Below are positions 1 to 8,520 of a stretch of DNA of 64,000 nt, in pieces; within the stretch, counting starts at the first letter, position 1; each line of letters starts with the position of its first letter. Made by a program: the position numbers and the translations under genes. Where the stretch lies: assembly GCA_910574885.1 (NCBI GenBank), contig CAJTDD010000017.1, positions 28,840 through 92,839 of the forward strand, given 5' to 3'. Under the pieces are notes generated by a model. That model worked only from the letters and a program-made list of their open reading frames with translations. It was not told where the DNA came from and made no database searches. Origin of the DNA: Lachnospiraceae bacterium. GTDB lineage: Bacteria; Bacillota; Clostridia; Lachnospirales; Lachnospiraceae.

Positions 1-297
1 GAAGCAACCGGCTATGACCCTATGCTTGCGGTTGCCACCGTAGTAATGAACCGTGTTGCAAGCCCTAATTATCCGGGTTCTCTGCGCGGGGTCATCTATC
101 AATCCGGTCAGTTTGCACCTACATGGAACGGAAGCCTTGAGAAAGTCCTTGCAAGAGGTCCTTCTTCGACTGCATACTCTGTGGCTCAGGCTGCGCTTGG
201 AGGTTCCAGACATGCCTCCGTGATTAATTGTTATCAGTTCCGGTCAGCCTGGACCGGTGTTTCCGGTATTAATATCGGAGGAAATATATTCTTTTAG
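1..297 (+). CDS. Cell-wall hydrolase, SleB type (3' end only)
   Basis: The reading frame is open from the first base and runs to TAG at 295-297, so the N-terminal part lies outside the window. The visible 98 residues (EATGYDPMLAVATVVMNRV..., then GSLRGVIYQSGQFAPTWNG) match the C-terminal core of the SleB/CwlJ cell-wall hydrolase family, which cleaves cortex or vegetative peptidoglycan. The conserved part is the segment around MNRV, YPGSLRGVIYQ and QFAPTWNG. Such enzymes act in spore germination or wall turnover; which one applies cannot be told from the fragment. A strong hairpin terminator follows the stop. Confidence 0.75.
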   Translation, partial: EATGYDPMLAVATVVMNRVASPNYPGSLRGVIYQSGQFAPTWNGSLEKVLARGPSSTAYSVAQAALGGSRHASVINCYQFRSAWTGVSGINIGGNIFF

Positions 298-307
298 ATA
301 TAATAGA

Positions 308-360
308 ACAGCGTCTTCACAGCATTTAGCATAATTTATCCTGTGAAGGCGCTGTTTTTT
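308..360 (+). terminator. Rho-independent terminator, probably bidirectional
   Basis: A 15-bp inverted repeat (ACAGCGTCTTCACAG / CTGTGAAGGCGCTGT, one wobble) is followed by a run of T on the plus strand. It ends the SleB-type gene. It may also stop the hydrogenase transcript arriving on the minus strand, where the stem is followed by a weaker T-rich stretch. Confidence 0.8.
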
Positions 361-417
361 ATTTTCTTCTCTTTAAAAATGCCCATCCGACAAGGACCTG
401 GCTTTATACCACTCCAT

Positions 418-534
418 CACTATGCGCGCACATGCTCCGTATGCAGCAGCATATGCGCCTTACAGCTAAATAACTCTCTACCTCATCGTCACTATGCACT
501 CACATGCTCCGTATGCAGCAGCATATGCGCCTTA
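418..534. repeat. 45-bp direct repeat over the hydrogenase 3' end
   Basis: Two copies, at 418-462 and 490-534, differ only at three central bases and are offset by 72 bp (24 codons). The second copy encodes the last residues of the hydrogenase (KAHMLLHTEHV-S-A-stop). The first, downstream on the minus strand, would encode KAHMLLHTEHV-R-A-stop in the same frame. This is a partial tandem duplication of the gene's 3' end. Confidence 0.85.
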
Positions 535-2222
535 TGGGACATCGGCTTCTCGAAATACTCCTCATACATCGCAAGTACGTCCTCATTCTCGTGGGAGAAA
601 CGGATCTGCGACTCATCGTCCAAATGATAGAGGTTACGTCCGCGGTCAAAAGCAAGCTCCTCACCGTCATGAATCGGCTGTCCGCCTCCTCCGACGCATC
701 CGCCGGGACATGCCATGACTTCTACGAAATCATAATGCACCTCTCCTCGCTCAATCTTATTCAGCAACGCCCTTGTATTCCCGAGGCCGCTGACTACCGC
801 CGTACGTACTTTCACATCGTCAATGGAAAATTCTGCCTCCATCACTCCGTCGTTTGCCTGAAATTCAGGGCTTCTGACTGCCTTAAACGCATCTGCCGGA
901 GGATTCTCCTTCTTGAGCAGATAATATGCGGAACGAAGCGCCGCCTCCATCACTCCGCCGGTTACTCCAAAGATAACGCCCGCACCAGAACCCTGCTGCA
1001 TCGGACGGTCGCTTGCGCGGTCTTCTAACGTATCCGGGCTGATATGTGCGGAACGAATCATCTTGACAAGCTCCCTCGTCGTGATGACCGCGTCGATATC
1101 GTGCCCAGCATACTCCCCGTGGAACAGTTCCATCTCACGCTCGCCCTTCTTCGCAACACAAGGCATCACGGACACGGTATAAATCTGCTCCGGGGCTACC
1201 CCTATCTTTTCGGCAAAATAAGTTTTCATTGCCGCCCCAAACATCTGCTGCGGAGACTTTGCCGTTGAGAGCTGTTTTACCAGATGAGGGAACTGGGACT
1301 TGATGAAACGAATCCATCCCGGACAGCATGACGTGAACATCGGTCGTTCCTTTAACTCTCCCTCGGTAAACCGTTTCAGGAATTCCGTCCCCTCTTCCAT
1401 AATCGTAAGGTCCGCGGAAAATGTAGTGTCAAACACATAATCAGCGCCCATCCGCTTACATGCATCCAATATCTTGCCTACCGTCGCCTCCTCAGGCTTC
1501 ATGCCAAGTTCCTCTCCCCAGGCTGTACGTACCGCCGGAGCAACCTGAACCACCACCGTCTTATTCTTATCCGCAATGGCATTCCATACCTTCTCCGTAT
1601 CGTCACGCTCCCTGAGCGCCCCTACCGGACAGTGGGTGATACACTGGCCGCAAAGCGCACAGTCCGCCTCATGGATACTTCTGTGTCCGGACACATTCAC
1701 GGTCGTACGGGAACCCGTACCTTCCACATCCCACACACCGAGTCCCTGGATCTTCTCACAGACCTGGACGCAGCGCATACATTTGATACACTTGGAAGAA
1801 TCACGTATCAGCGGGAAGGACTGGTCCCAAGGCTGGTTTTCCAGCACCTTCTTATAAGGGATATCCAGAATATTCAAGTCATTTGCCACAGCCTGCAGGC
1901 TGCAGTTGCCGCTTCTTGCACAGCTTACGCACTGGCAGTCGTGCTGGGACAGAATCAATTCCACATTCGTCCTCCTGTGACGGCGCACCTTAGGGCTGTT
2001 GGTGTAGATAACCATGCCCTCTTCCGCCACATTATTGCAGGAAGTAATCAGCTTCTCCTTGCCTTCCAGCTCAACCACACACACACGGCAGGCGGCAATT
2101 TCATTAATTCCTTTCAGATAACATAACTTAGGGATTGGAATCCCATTCTGGGCGGCAGCCTCCATAATGGTAGTATTTTCTTTTACGGATATCTGCTTTC
2201 CATCAATCATAAGATTTACCAT
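492..2222 (-). CDS. hydA: [FeFe] hydrogenase catalytic subunit
   Basis: A 576-residue cytoplasmic iron hydrogenase that reversibly reduces protons to H2. Domains in order: an N-terminal [2Fe-2S] domain (Cys34, 45, 48, 62), a His/Cys-ligated [4Fe-4S] cluster (His94, Cys98, 101, 107), two ferredoxin-type [4Fe-4S] motifs (Cys145-155 and Cys188-198), and the H-cluster domain with TSCCPGW near 298-303, MPCVAKK near 353-359 and ACPGGCVGGGG near 504-514. All H-cluster cysteines are present. The N-terminal layout is that of NADH-linked or bifurcating trimer-type enzymes. The start overlaps the stop of the upstream flavoprotein gene, so the two are translationally coupled. The protein ends in KAHMLLHTEHVSA, and its last 13 codons are duplicated just downstream. 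Confidence 0.95.
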   Translation of the reverse strand: MVNLMIDGKQISVKENTTIMEAAAQNGIPIPKLCYLKGINEIAACRVCVVELEGKEKLITSCNNVAEEGMVIYTNSPKVRRHRRTNVELILSQHDCQCVSCARSGNCSLQAVANDLNILDIPYKKVLENQPWDQSFPLIRDSSKCIKCMRCVQVCEKIQGLGVWDVEGTGSRTTVNVSGHRSIHEADCALCGQCITHCPVGALRERDDTEKVWNAIADKNKTVVVQVAPAVRTAWGEELGMKPEEATVGKILDACKRMGADYVFDTTFSADLTIMEEGTEFLKRFTEGELKERPMFTSCCPGWIRFIKSQFPHLVKQLSTAKSPQQMFGAAMKTYFAEKIGVAPEQIYTVSVMPCVAKKGEREMELFHGEYAGHDIDAVITTRELVKMIRSAHISPDTLEDRASDRPMQQGSGAGVIFGVTGGVMEAALRSAYYLLKKENPPADAFKAVRSPEFQANDGVMEAEFSIDDVKVRTAVVSGLGNTRALLNKIERGEVHYDFVEVMACPGGCVGGGGQPIHDGEELAFDRGRNLYHLDDESQIRFSHENEDVLAMYEEYFEKPMSHKAHMLLHTEHVSA

Positions 2223-4048
2223 AATTTCTCTCTGCCTCCTTTAAATATACCGTAACCAAAGTGGTCGCAGCGCAGACACCTGCCTGCCTCCTGCTTCGCT
2301 TCCTTCTCGGTCATGCAGTTCTCCACGCCTTCAAAATCACAGACTCTCTCGCAAGCTTCGCGCTCCGTCAAGTTCACTCTTCCGCATGGCGTACGGTCGT
2401 CTAGGCGTGCCTCCGGAATCTCCACATCACAGGAAATCTCATGGCGGTATCCCAGATACTCGTCAATATTCGCCGCTACCACCTTCGCCGCCGCAATCGC
2501 CTTGATGACGGAAGCCGGGCCGCTGGCACAGTCTCCTCCTGCGAATACGCCAGGCATATTCTCGAATGTTCCCGTACTCTTGGTAAGAATCTTACCCCGC
2601 TCAACCGGGATTCCTGCCTCTTCAAAATGACGCGTCTCAATATTCTGTCCAATTGCTACAATTAATATATCGCATGGTATGTATATATCATCTTCCCCGG
2701 TAGGCTTGATGCTCGCTCTTCCATCCCGGATTGCACTGACCATCTGCGGTTTGACATAGATTCCTTCAATATGGTTATCCCCATTGATTTTGAGTGACGA
2801 AGGCGCCTTCAACGTCTGGAGTTCAATTCCTTCTGCCACTGCCCCCTCAATCTCTCCCGGAAGCGCCGTCATATCTGCAACTCTTCTCCGGTAGACAATA
2901 CTTACCTTTTTCGCCCCAAGACGTTTTGCCGTACGGACAGCGTCCATGGAAACATTACCGCCGCCGATGACCGCAACCTCCTTGCCAGTCAAATCCATAA
3001 TCTCGTTTCTTCCCACATTTCGCAAGAACTGTACTGCGGATAATACGCCGTCCGCGTCTTCCCCCTCAAGCCCAAGTTTCTTATCCGTACTGGCGCCGAT
3101 GGTAATCAGTACAGCGTCATACTCTTTCCGCAAATCCTGAATCGTGATATCCTGCCCAATCTTCAGGCCATACTTCACTTCCACGCCAGTCTTTAAAATG
3201 CTGTTGATATCTTCCTCTAACCGTTCCTTAGGCAGACGATAGTTTGGAATTCCATAACGCAGCATTCCGCCCAATTTCGGCAGCATCTCATAGACCGTCG
3301 CCTGATGCCCCATCAACTGGAGATAATATGCCGCGCTCAATCCTCCCGGACCGCCTCCGAGTACCGCAATCTTCTTTCCGGTTGAAGGTGCGCATGCCGG
3401 TGGGTCTACTTCCCCAGCGAAATCAGCCGCTACACGCTTGAGCCCGCGTATATTGATCGCATCATCCACCATGTTCCTTCTGCACCGCGCCTCGCATGGA
3501 TGCTCACAGATGAAACCACAGGTAGTCGGGAACGGATTGTCCTTCCGGATGAGCCGGATTGCATCCGCATATCTCCCTTCTCTCACCAACGCAATATATC
3601 CCGGGATATCCACATGTGCCGGACACAGGGATACACAAGGCACCGGCTGGCTGTAGGTACAGGTACACCTTCCATTCCGGATATGCTCCTCATAATCGTC
3701 ACGGTATCCGATTAAGCCTTTATATACCATGTGCGCCGCCTCGTATCCGATGGCGCAGTCTGCCGATTCCATGATAGAAAGAGCCGTCTGCTCCATAATG
3801 TCCAAAGTCTCCATGGTCGCCTTCCCATCAAGGACGTCCTTAATCAGATAACTCAACTGCCCCAGACCGATACGGCAGGGAACGCACTTGCCGCAAGTCT
3901 GCGCATGGCACAATTCCAGAAACGCACGGGACATCTCCACAGGACAGAGTCCCGGCGGGCTGGACTCAATTCTCCGCTCCAAATCCTTGTATAGCTCTTC
4001 CATAACTATCCTGGCTCTTTTGGGCGAGTCAATCTCTAGTCTGCTCAT
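2216..4048 (-). CDS. NuoF-type Fe-S / GltD-like NAD(P) flavoprotein, hydrogenase partner
   Basis: A 610-residue fusion. Residues about 1-130 resemble the C-terminal [4Fe-4S]-binding part of NuoF/HydB (CGKCVPCRIG near 53-62) but lack the FMN/NADH-binding portion. Residues about 130-600 are a glutamate-synthase small-subunit/NfnB-like module: an N-terminal cysteine domain (CVSLCPAHVDIPGY, CGFICEHPCEARCRR), an FAD motif (VLGGGPGGLSAAYYL), an NAD(P) motif (VIGGGNVSMDAVRTAKR) and a closing GGDCASGPASV motif. By architecture it should move electrons between NAD(P)H and the HydA subunit encoded 3' of it. GltD-type partners are known for some [FeFe] hydrogenases, but electron bifurcation here is inference. 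The start ATG follows an AGAGAGG ribosome site. Confidence 0.85.
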   Translation of the reverse strand: MSRLEIDSPKRARIVMEELYKDLERRIESSPPGLCPVEMSRAFLELCHAQTCGKCVPCRIGLGQLSYLIKDVLDGKATMETLDIMEQTALSIMESADCAIGYEAAHMVYKGLIGYRDDYEEHIRNGRCTCTYSQPVPCVSLCPAHVDIPGYIALVREGRYADAIRLIRKDNPFPTTCGFICEHPCEARCRRNMVDDAINIRGLKRVAADFAGEVDPPACAPSTGKKIAVLGGGPGGLSAAYYLQLMGHQATVYEMLPKLGGMLRYGIPNYRLPKERLEEDINSILKTGVEVKYGLKIGQDITIQDLRKEYDAVLITIGASTDKKLGLEGEDADGVLSAVQFLRNVGRNEIMDLTGKEVAVIGGGNVSMDAVRTAKRLGAKKVSIVYRRRVADMTALPGEIEGAVAEGIELQTLKAPSSLKINGDNHIEGIYVKPQMVSAIRDGRASIKPTGEDDIYIPCDILIVAIGQNIETRHFEEAGIPVERGKILTKSTGTFENMPGVFAGGDCASGPASVIKAIAAAKVVAANIDEYLGYRHEISCDVEIPEARLDDRTPCGRVNLTEREACERVCDFEGVENCMTEKEAKQEAGRCLRCDHFGYGIFKGGREKLW

Positions 4049-4099
4049 GACTAAACCTCTCTTCTCTTACTTATTTCTACATTTTTTGCAGTTACAGAC

Positions 4100-4127
4100 A
4101 TTATATCACCTTTGGAAGCGGTTGTAA
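4100..4127 (-). promoter_or_regulatory. Sigma-A-like promoter of the hydrogenase operon
   Basis: On the minus strand TTACAA and TATAAT are separated by 16 bp, about 50 bp upstream of the flavoprotein start. Nothing else in the 194-bp gap would drive these genes. Confidence 0.65.
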
Positions 4128-4188
4128 GCAGGTTGGGCATAAGTAGATTATTTAACGGCAGCGATATAAATTTAACATAGAATAGGGC

Positions 4189-4229
4189 AAAAAAAGACGA
4201 ACAAGAACATCTTTCTTGCTCGTCTTTTT
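4189..4229 (-). terminator. Terminator of the ribosomal superoperon
   Basis: A minus-strand hairpin (AAAAAGACGAGCAAGAA / TTCTTGTTCGTCTTTTTTT, one wobble) with a long T tail lies right after the rplQ stop. It separates the ribosomal genes from the hydrogenase promoter. Confidence 0.9.
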
Positions 4230-4242
4230 CATATTTTTAATC

Positions 4243-4779
4243 TTATACAAGCTCAATCAGAACTTCCATAGCAGCATCGCCCTTACGCTGGCCAATCTTA
4301 ACGATTCTTGTATATCCGCCGTGACGGTTCTCATACTTTGGAGCAATCTCATCAAAGAGCTTCGCTACAAGGTCTACCTGCTTGGTGTTCCTCTTTCTTC
4401 CCGCTGCCTTCTGCGGCACATCCTTTACAGGATACAGGACTTTCAGCATCTGACGGCGTGCGTGCAGCCTGCTTGGCTTATCCTTCTTAATCTTCTTGTC
4501 TACTTCGTCGTAAACCGTAACCTTCTTGCCGTCCACAACTTCTTTCACTCTCTTGCCGTCCTTGTCCTTGCGGGCAACCTTAGCCTTTACGGTAACTTCC
4601 TCGTAATTGTCTCTCTCTCTTACTGCCATTGCAATCAGGCCTTCCGCAATCTTACGGATTTCTTTTGCCTTTGCTTCGGTAGTCACAATCCTTCCATGGT
4701 TAATCAAAGCTGTTACCTGATTTCTCAGCAATGCTTTTCTCTGGCTGGACGTCCTGCCCAGCTTTCTATACTTAGCCAT
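4243..4779 (-). CDS. rplQ: Ribosomal protein L17 with a long internal insertion
   Basis: A 178-residue large-subunit protein, last gene of the superoperon. The N-terminus ([20 protein letters not shown]) and the C-terminus ([30 protein letters not shown]) are typical of L17. The family is usually about 115-130 residues. The extra length is a lysine-rich stretch at about residues 59-120 (roughly [15 protein letters not shown] to [11 protein letters not shown]). I believe related Lachnospiraceae carry similar insertions, but could not check. A 92-bp spacer separates it from rpoA. Confidence 0.95.
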   Translation of the reverse strand: MAKYRKLGRTSSQRKALLRNQVTALINHGRIVTTEAKAKEIRKIAEGLIAMAVRERDNYEEVTVKAKVARKDKDGKRVKEVVDGKKVTVYDEVDKKIKKDKPSRLHARRQMLKVLYPVKDVPQKAAGRKRNTKQVDLVAKLFDEIAPKYENRHGGYTRIVKIGQRKGDAAMEVLIELV

Positions 4780-4871
4780 CTTTCTTTTCCTCCATTTCTA
4801 CACTTGGTTACGCTTCTTCGGGCTTACTAGCCAAATGCTTCCACCGCACCCTTCGGATTTACCGGTGAAAC

Positions 4872-5840
4872 TTACTCTTCGCCTCTGCTCAACCCTAATC
4901 CCAACTCATCTAACTTCGCAAGCACTTCCTCTAACGACTTCCGTCCAAGATTCCGCACTTTCATCATATCTTCCGGCGTCCTGTTGGTCAGCTCTTCTAC
5001 CGTATTGATTCCTGCCCTCTTCAAACAGTTGAAGGAACGGACAGACAATTCCAGCTCGTCGATACTCATCTCAAGGACTTTCTCTTTCTCATCGTCCTCT
5101 TTCTCAATCATGACCTCCGCAGCCTGAGCCACCTCTGAAAGGTCGATAAAGAGCTTCAGATGCTCGCTCAATACTTTAGCCGCAAGGCTGACCGCCTCAT
5201 CCGGAAGCAATGTCCCATTGGTATATACGTCTAATGTCAATTTGTCAAAATCTGTAATCTGTCCGACACGCGTGTTCTCTACCGTAAGGTTCACACGCTC
5301 CACCGGGGTATAGATAGAATCAATCGGAATCACTGCGATCGGCAATTCATCATTCTTATTCTTGTCAGAACTTACATAGCCCCTGCCCTTTGTGATGGTC
5401 AGTTCCATATATAACTTACTGTCTGCCCCGCCGTTCAATGTCGCAATAACCGTCTCCGGATTCATGATCTCAATATCCTGATCCACCTGAATATCCGCCG
5501 CCGTGACAACGCCTTCTCCCTCAAACTCGATATAGGCGGTCTTTGGTTCATCTGTGTCGCATGTATTCTTGATTGCCAGGGACTTCAAGTTCATGATAAT
5601 CTCTGTAACATCTTCCTTAACACCCGGAATCGAACTAAACTCGTGAAGAACGCCGTCAATCTTCACCTGACTGATCGCAGCGCCAGGCAGAGATGAAAAC
5701 ATAATCCTTCTCAGAGAATTCCCTAATGTCGTACCGTATCCTCTCTCAAGAGGCTCTACAACAAATTTTCCATATTTCTTATCTTCTGAAATCTCAGTTA
5801 TCTCAATATTGGGTTTATTAAAATCAAACACTAAGTCCAC
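4872..5840 (-). CDS. rpoA: RNA polymerase alpha subunit
   Basis: A 322-residue alpha subunit that dimerises to nucleate RNA polymerase assembly. The N-terminal assembly domain is clear ([20 protein letters not shown] near 36-55). The C-terminal helix-hairpin-helix domain that contacts UP elements and activators is at about 255-312 ([20 protein letters not shown]). It lies in the standard alpha-operon order after rpsD. Confidence 0.98.
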   Translation of the reverse strand: MDLVFDFNKPNIEITEISEDKKYGKFVVEPLERGYGTTLGNSLRRIMFSSLPGAAISQVKIDGVLHEFSSIPGVKEDVTEIIMNLKSLAIKNTCDTDEPKTAYIEFEGEGVVTAADIQVDQDIEIMNPETVIATLNGGADSKLYMELTITKGRGYVSSDKNKNDELPIAVIPIDSIYTPVERVNLTVENTRVGQITDFDKLTLDVYTNGTLLPDEAVSLAAKVLSEHLKLFIDLSEVAQAAEVMIEKEDDEKEKVLEMSIDELELSVRSFNCLKRAGINTVEELTNRTPEDMMKVRNLGRKSLEEVLAKLDELGLGLSRGEE

Positions 5841-5861
5841 CTCCTGTGGTGTTACGGTTTA

Positions 5862-6455
5862 TTATTTAGAATACAGCTCGACAATCAACATCTCATCTAC
5901 AGGAACATCGATGACATCACGCCTCGGAAGCTCCTTTACTGTCCCTTTCAGATTCTCAAGGTCAGCATCCAGCCATTCCGGAACAAGACGTCCTCCTGTA
6001 GCTTCCACAATCTCCTTATATCTCGGAGAGCTTTTATGCTTTTCTTTGATTTCAATCACATCCCCTGCCTTAATCAGATAAGAAGGGATGTTGATCTGCT
6101 TTCCGTTTACCAGAACATGCTTGTGGTCAACGATCTGCCTTGCCTCACGTCTTGTCCTTGCAAGACCTAAACGGAATACGACGTTATCCAATCTTGACTC
6201 TAAGAGCCTCATCAGGTTCTCACCGGTCATGCCGCTCATGCGCTGCGCCTTCTCGAAATAGTTCCTGAATGGCTTCTCTAATACGCCGTAGATGAATTTT
6301 GCTTTCTGCTTCTCACGTAACTGGAGACCATACTCACTCATTTTCCGATTGGTTCTTTTTAACTGTCTGTTCGACTTCTTATCAATTCCCAAATAAACCG
6401 GATCCATGCCAAGGGATCTGCATCTTTTCAGAACCGGGACTCTATTCACTGCCAT
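5862..6455 (-). CDS. rpsD: Ribosomal protein S4
   Basis: A 197-residue primary 16S rRNA-binding protein. It starts [19 protein letters not shown] and has the S4 RNA-binding fold around residues 87-150 ([20 protein letters not shown], then [17 protein letters not shown]). The zinc-binding CXXC motifs of some S4 paralogues are absent. S4 is the usual alpha-operon autoregulator; no pseudoknot target was confirmed here. Confidence 0.97.
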   Translation of the reverse strand: MAVNRVPVLKRCRSLGMDPVYLGIDKKSNRQLKRTNRKMSEYGLQLREKQKAKFIYGVLEKPFRNYFEKAQRMSGMTGENLMRLLESRLDNVVFRLGLARTRREARQIVDHKHVLVNGKQINIPSYLIKAGDVIEIKEKHKSSPRYKEIVEATGGRLVPEWLDADLENLKGTVKELPRRDVIDVPVDEMLIVELYSK

Positions 6456-6489
6456 GTTATATTACTCCTCCTATTTTTCTAATAAGGTT

Positions 6490-6539
6490 GTTCTTCTCGC
6501 CTTCGCTCGAAGAACGGGTAAAAATCTAAGCTCGAAGCT
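6490..6539 (+). repeat. Palindromic repeat in the rpsK-rpsD spacer
   Basis: A hairpin GTTCTTC-N12-GAAGAAC is followed by CGGGTAAAAATCTAAGCTCGAAGCT. The same plan (GTTCTC...GAGAACGGCC, then CTAAG) recurs at 7619-7660 and about 16159-16200, so this is one copy of a dispersed element. Confidence 0.7.
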
Positions 6540-6933
6540 AAACTCTTCTGCGCTTTGGTGGACGGCATCCGTTGTGCGGTACAGGAGTAACGTCCTTAAT
6601 GCTGGTTACATCAATTCCACATGCCTGAAGGGCACGAATCGCTGCTTCTCTACCTGAACCTGGTCCCTTTACCATAACATCAACGGATTTCAGACCATGT
6701 ACCAATGCCGCCTTAGCCGCTGTCTCAGCCGCCATCTGCGCTGCATAAGGGGTAGATTTCCTTGAACCTCTAAATCCCAGACCGCCTGCACTTGCCCATG
6801 AAAGTGCGTTACCCTGTGCATCTGTCAATGTAACGATGGTATTATTAAAAGATGACTGGATATGTGCTTGTCCGCGTTCAACGTTTTTCTTGACACGTTT
6901 TTTTGTCACTTTCTTTGTAACTTTCTTTGCCAT
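6538..6933 (-). CDS. rpsK: Ribosomal protein S11
   Basis: A 131-residue small-subunit platform protein. Diagnostic segments are [36 protein letters not shown] and the C-terminus [17 protein letters not shown]. The lysine-rich N-terminus ([17 protein letters not shown]) is typical of clostridial S11. Confidence 0.98.
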   Translation of the reverse strand: MAKKVTKKVTKKRVKKNVERGQAHIQSSFNNTIVTLTDAQGNALSWASAGGLGFRGSRKSTPYAAQMAAETAAKAALVHGLKSVDVMVKGPGSGREAAIRALQACGIDVTSIKDVTPVPHNGCRPPKRRRV

Positions 6934-6977
6934 AATAAAACTAACCTACTCTTTCCTTTTTATTTTTTCATTTTATG

Positions 6978-7346
6978 CTATTTCTTTTTATTCGCAACAG
7001 TTCTCTTAGGTCCTTTTCTGGTTCTTGCGTTGGTCTTCGTCTTCTGACCACGGACCGGAAGTCCCTTCCTATGACGGATTCCTCTATAGCATCCGATTTC
7101 CTGCAGTCTCTTGATGTTCAGCGCAATCTCTCTTCTCAAGTCACCTTCTACCATCTGTGTCTCATCGATGACCGCGCTGATCTTCTTAACATCCTCGTCC
7201 GTAAGATCTCTGCAGCGAATGTCTGGATCAACCCCTGCCTCTGCCAGAATACGGTTAGAACTTGCCCTGCCGATTCCGTAGATATAAGTTAATCCGATTT
7301 CAACACGTTTGTCTCTTGGTAAATCTACACCTGCGATACGAGCCAT
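6978..7346 (-). CDS. rpsM: Ribosomal protein S13
   Basis: A 122-residue head protein contacting 16S rRNA and tRNA. Starting at [14 protein letters not shown] puts a GGAGG site 8 bases upstream; an upstream in-frame ATG would give a five-residue extension without a site. The C-terminus [20 protein letters not shown] is classic S13. Confidence 0.97.
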   Translation of the reverse strand: MARIAGVDLPRDKRVEIGLTYIYGIGRASSNRILAEAGVDPDIRCRDLTDEDVKKISAVIDETQMVEGDLRREIALNIKRLQEIGCYRGIRHRKGLPVRGQKTKTNARTRKGPKRTVANKKK

Positions 7347-7716
7347 GTGAATTTCCTCCATTTTTCTAAAAATTCTTTTACTGTTTACATACTGTCTTTA
7401 ATAGGGACTTTAAGGATTCCCCTTTTGTCCAGGCGTGTTTCGGTATCCACGCCCTTTCCGGCCACCGAATGAACCATCCGGTAATGACGGGCCGGCATTA
7501 GAAGCAATATACGAAGGATGTTCACCGGCTACAGGTGCTCCTTGTATATCAAATAGTCTACACGCTCCCTGGCGTGTCAGTACTATCAGCCGCCTAATTT
7601 GATGCATAAGTCGATGATGTTCTCTTCGCTGTCGCTCAGAGAACGGCCTTCTCACTAAGTTCATCCTGCGCGCCCTGCGCTTGGATTCACTAAGTGTTCA
7701 GTGCCACTGCCACTGC
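7347..7716. other. 370-bp spacer between rpmJ and rpsM, repeat-filled
   Basis: This gap is unusually large for the alpha operon. It contains a GTTCTC...GAGAAC palindromic repeat at 7619-7660, short direct repeats of GAACACTTAGTGA/GAACTTAGTGAG on the minus strand, and a small ACACGC/GCGTGT hairpin. An 84-codon minus-strand reading frame crosses it but resembles nothing I know and has no convincing ribosome site, so I do not call a gene. Confidence 0.6.
7619..7660 (+). repeat. Palindromic repeat in the rpmJ-rpsM spacer
   Basis: Hairpin GTTCTCT-TCGCTGTCGCTC-AGAGAACGGCC followed by a CTAAG motif. It is related to the copies at 6490 and 16159, in the same orientation. Confidence 0.65.
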
Positions 7717-7830
7717 CTAGCCCTGACGCTGCTTATGCTTGGGATTCTCGCAAATGATGCGAACGCTTCCTTTTCTCTTAATTACTTTGCATTTTTCGCA
7801 AATTGGTTTTACTGATGATCTAACCTTCAC
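7717..7830 (-). CDS. rpmJ: Ribosomal protein L36 (zinc type)
   Basis: A 37-residue protein beginning at GTG and ending TAG. It reads (M)[19 protein letters not shown], then [17 protein letters not shown]. The zinc ligands Cys-X2-Cys...Cys...His are intact, marking the zinc-containing L36 form. An AGGAGG site lies 6 bases before the GTG. It is the first gene after the internal promoter at 7942-7971. Confidence 0.95.
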   Translation of the reverse strand: MKVRSSVKPICEKCKVIKRKGSVRIICENPKHKQRQG

Positions 7831-7941
7831 GTCAAATCCTCCTTTCATCCATTGCTATGCCAACATTCTACCTGCGTATTTGCCAGACAGGCTATAAGAA
7901 GTACACAAATCCTATAAAAATGCCCGAAAACACGCTTATAT

Positions 7942-7971
7942 ATTATAGCACCGCCTGTCAAGCAAAGTCAA
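7942..7971 (-). promoter_or_regulatory. Internal promoter upstream of rpmJ
   Basis: On the minus strand TTGACT and TATAAT are 18 bp apart, about 110 bp before rpmJ. It follows a hairpin downstream of infA. The rpmJ-rpsM-rpsK-rpsD-rpoA-rplQ genes probably form a separately initiated transcript. Confidence 0.65.
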
Positions 7972-8002
7972 TAGACAATTTCATATATTTCCAAATATAT
8001 TT

Positions 8003-8029
8003 CCGGCTTTCTCCAGCAAGAAAGCCCGG
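8003..8029 (-). terminator. Hairpin after infA, possible partial terminator
   Basis: On the minus strand CCGGGCTTTCT-TGCTGG-AGAAAGCCGG lies directly downstream of the infA stop. It is followed by an A/T-rich stretch rather than a clean T run, so read-through is likely. Confidence 0.5.
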
Positions 8030-8032
8030 CTC

Positions 8033-8251
8033 CTACTTATCTCTCCAGATGATTCTTCCCTTGGACAAGTCATAGGGTGACAGTTCCAGCGTTACCTTGT
8101 CTCCCGGCAGAATCTTGATAAAATTCATTCTCAGCTTCCCGCTGATGTGGGCCAGCACCTGATGTCCGTTCTCTAACTCCACCTGAAACATTGCGTTGGG
8201 CAGTTTCTCTACTACAGTTCCTTCGATTTCGATTACGTCAGCTTTTGACAT
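8033..8251 (-). CDS. infA: Translation initiation factor IF-1
   Basis: A 72-residue OB-fold protein of standard length that binds the ribosomal A site during initiation. Sequence [20 protein letters not shown], then [20 protein letters not shown] and [11 protein letters not shown] is diagnostic. Its start overlaps the upstream KOW gene by 19 bases, implying translational coupling. Confidence 0.98.
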   Translation of the reverse strand: MSKADVIEIEGTVVEKLPNAMFQVELENGHQVLAHISGKLRMNFIKILPGDKVTLELSPYDLSKGRIIWRDK

Positions 8252-8502
8252 GTCTTACTTTCCTCCATACTCCATTCTTTTAAAATCCGTTTGATCGCTG
8301 TATCATCAGCAGCGGAGACGTCATGTTCCTTTAATATGGGCTGGACATGCTTCTTTTTCTTCTTTTTGAGATGCCCAAGTGTTCTAATGCCGCCATCCGC
8401 TAAATATACATATGTGTCGTCCTCTTCGATTATAACATAAACTTTTCCCTTGTCGTGGCCCGCTTTTGAGCGCGCAAGCATACCTGCCTTAAATCCCTCC
8501 AT
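8233..8502 (-). CDS. KOW-domain RNA-binding protein
   Basis: An 89-residue protein between map and infA. The N-terminal half ([29 protein letters not shown]) is a KOW motif, as in ribosomal L14e/L27e-like proteins of Firmicutes, and it is followed by six consecutive lysines. Members of this family occupy the same position in many Clostridia; the function is not established. A role in translation is inferred from position and fold only. Confidence 0.8.
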   Translation of the reverse strand: MEGFKAGMLARSKAGHDKGKVYVIIEEDDTYVYLADGGIRTLGHLKKKKKKHVQPILKEHDVSAADDTAIKRILKEWSMEESKTCQKLT

Positions 8503-8520
8503 CGCTGCATCCTCCGTCTA

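Noticed and set aside
343..627. 94-codon plus-strand frame after the SleB-type gene
   Set aside because: It starts in a terminator and reads through the antisense of the hydrogenase repeats.
4216..4830. 204-codon plus-strand frame antisense to rplQ
   Set aside because: It lies wholly over L17, whose homology on the other strand is unmistakable.
7410..7664. 84-codon minus-strand frame between rpmJ and rpsM
   Set aside because: No ribosome site, no recognisable family, and it overlaps a repeat palindrome; treated as chance coding of repeat-rich DNA.
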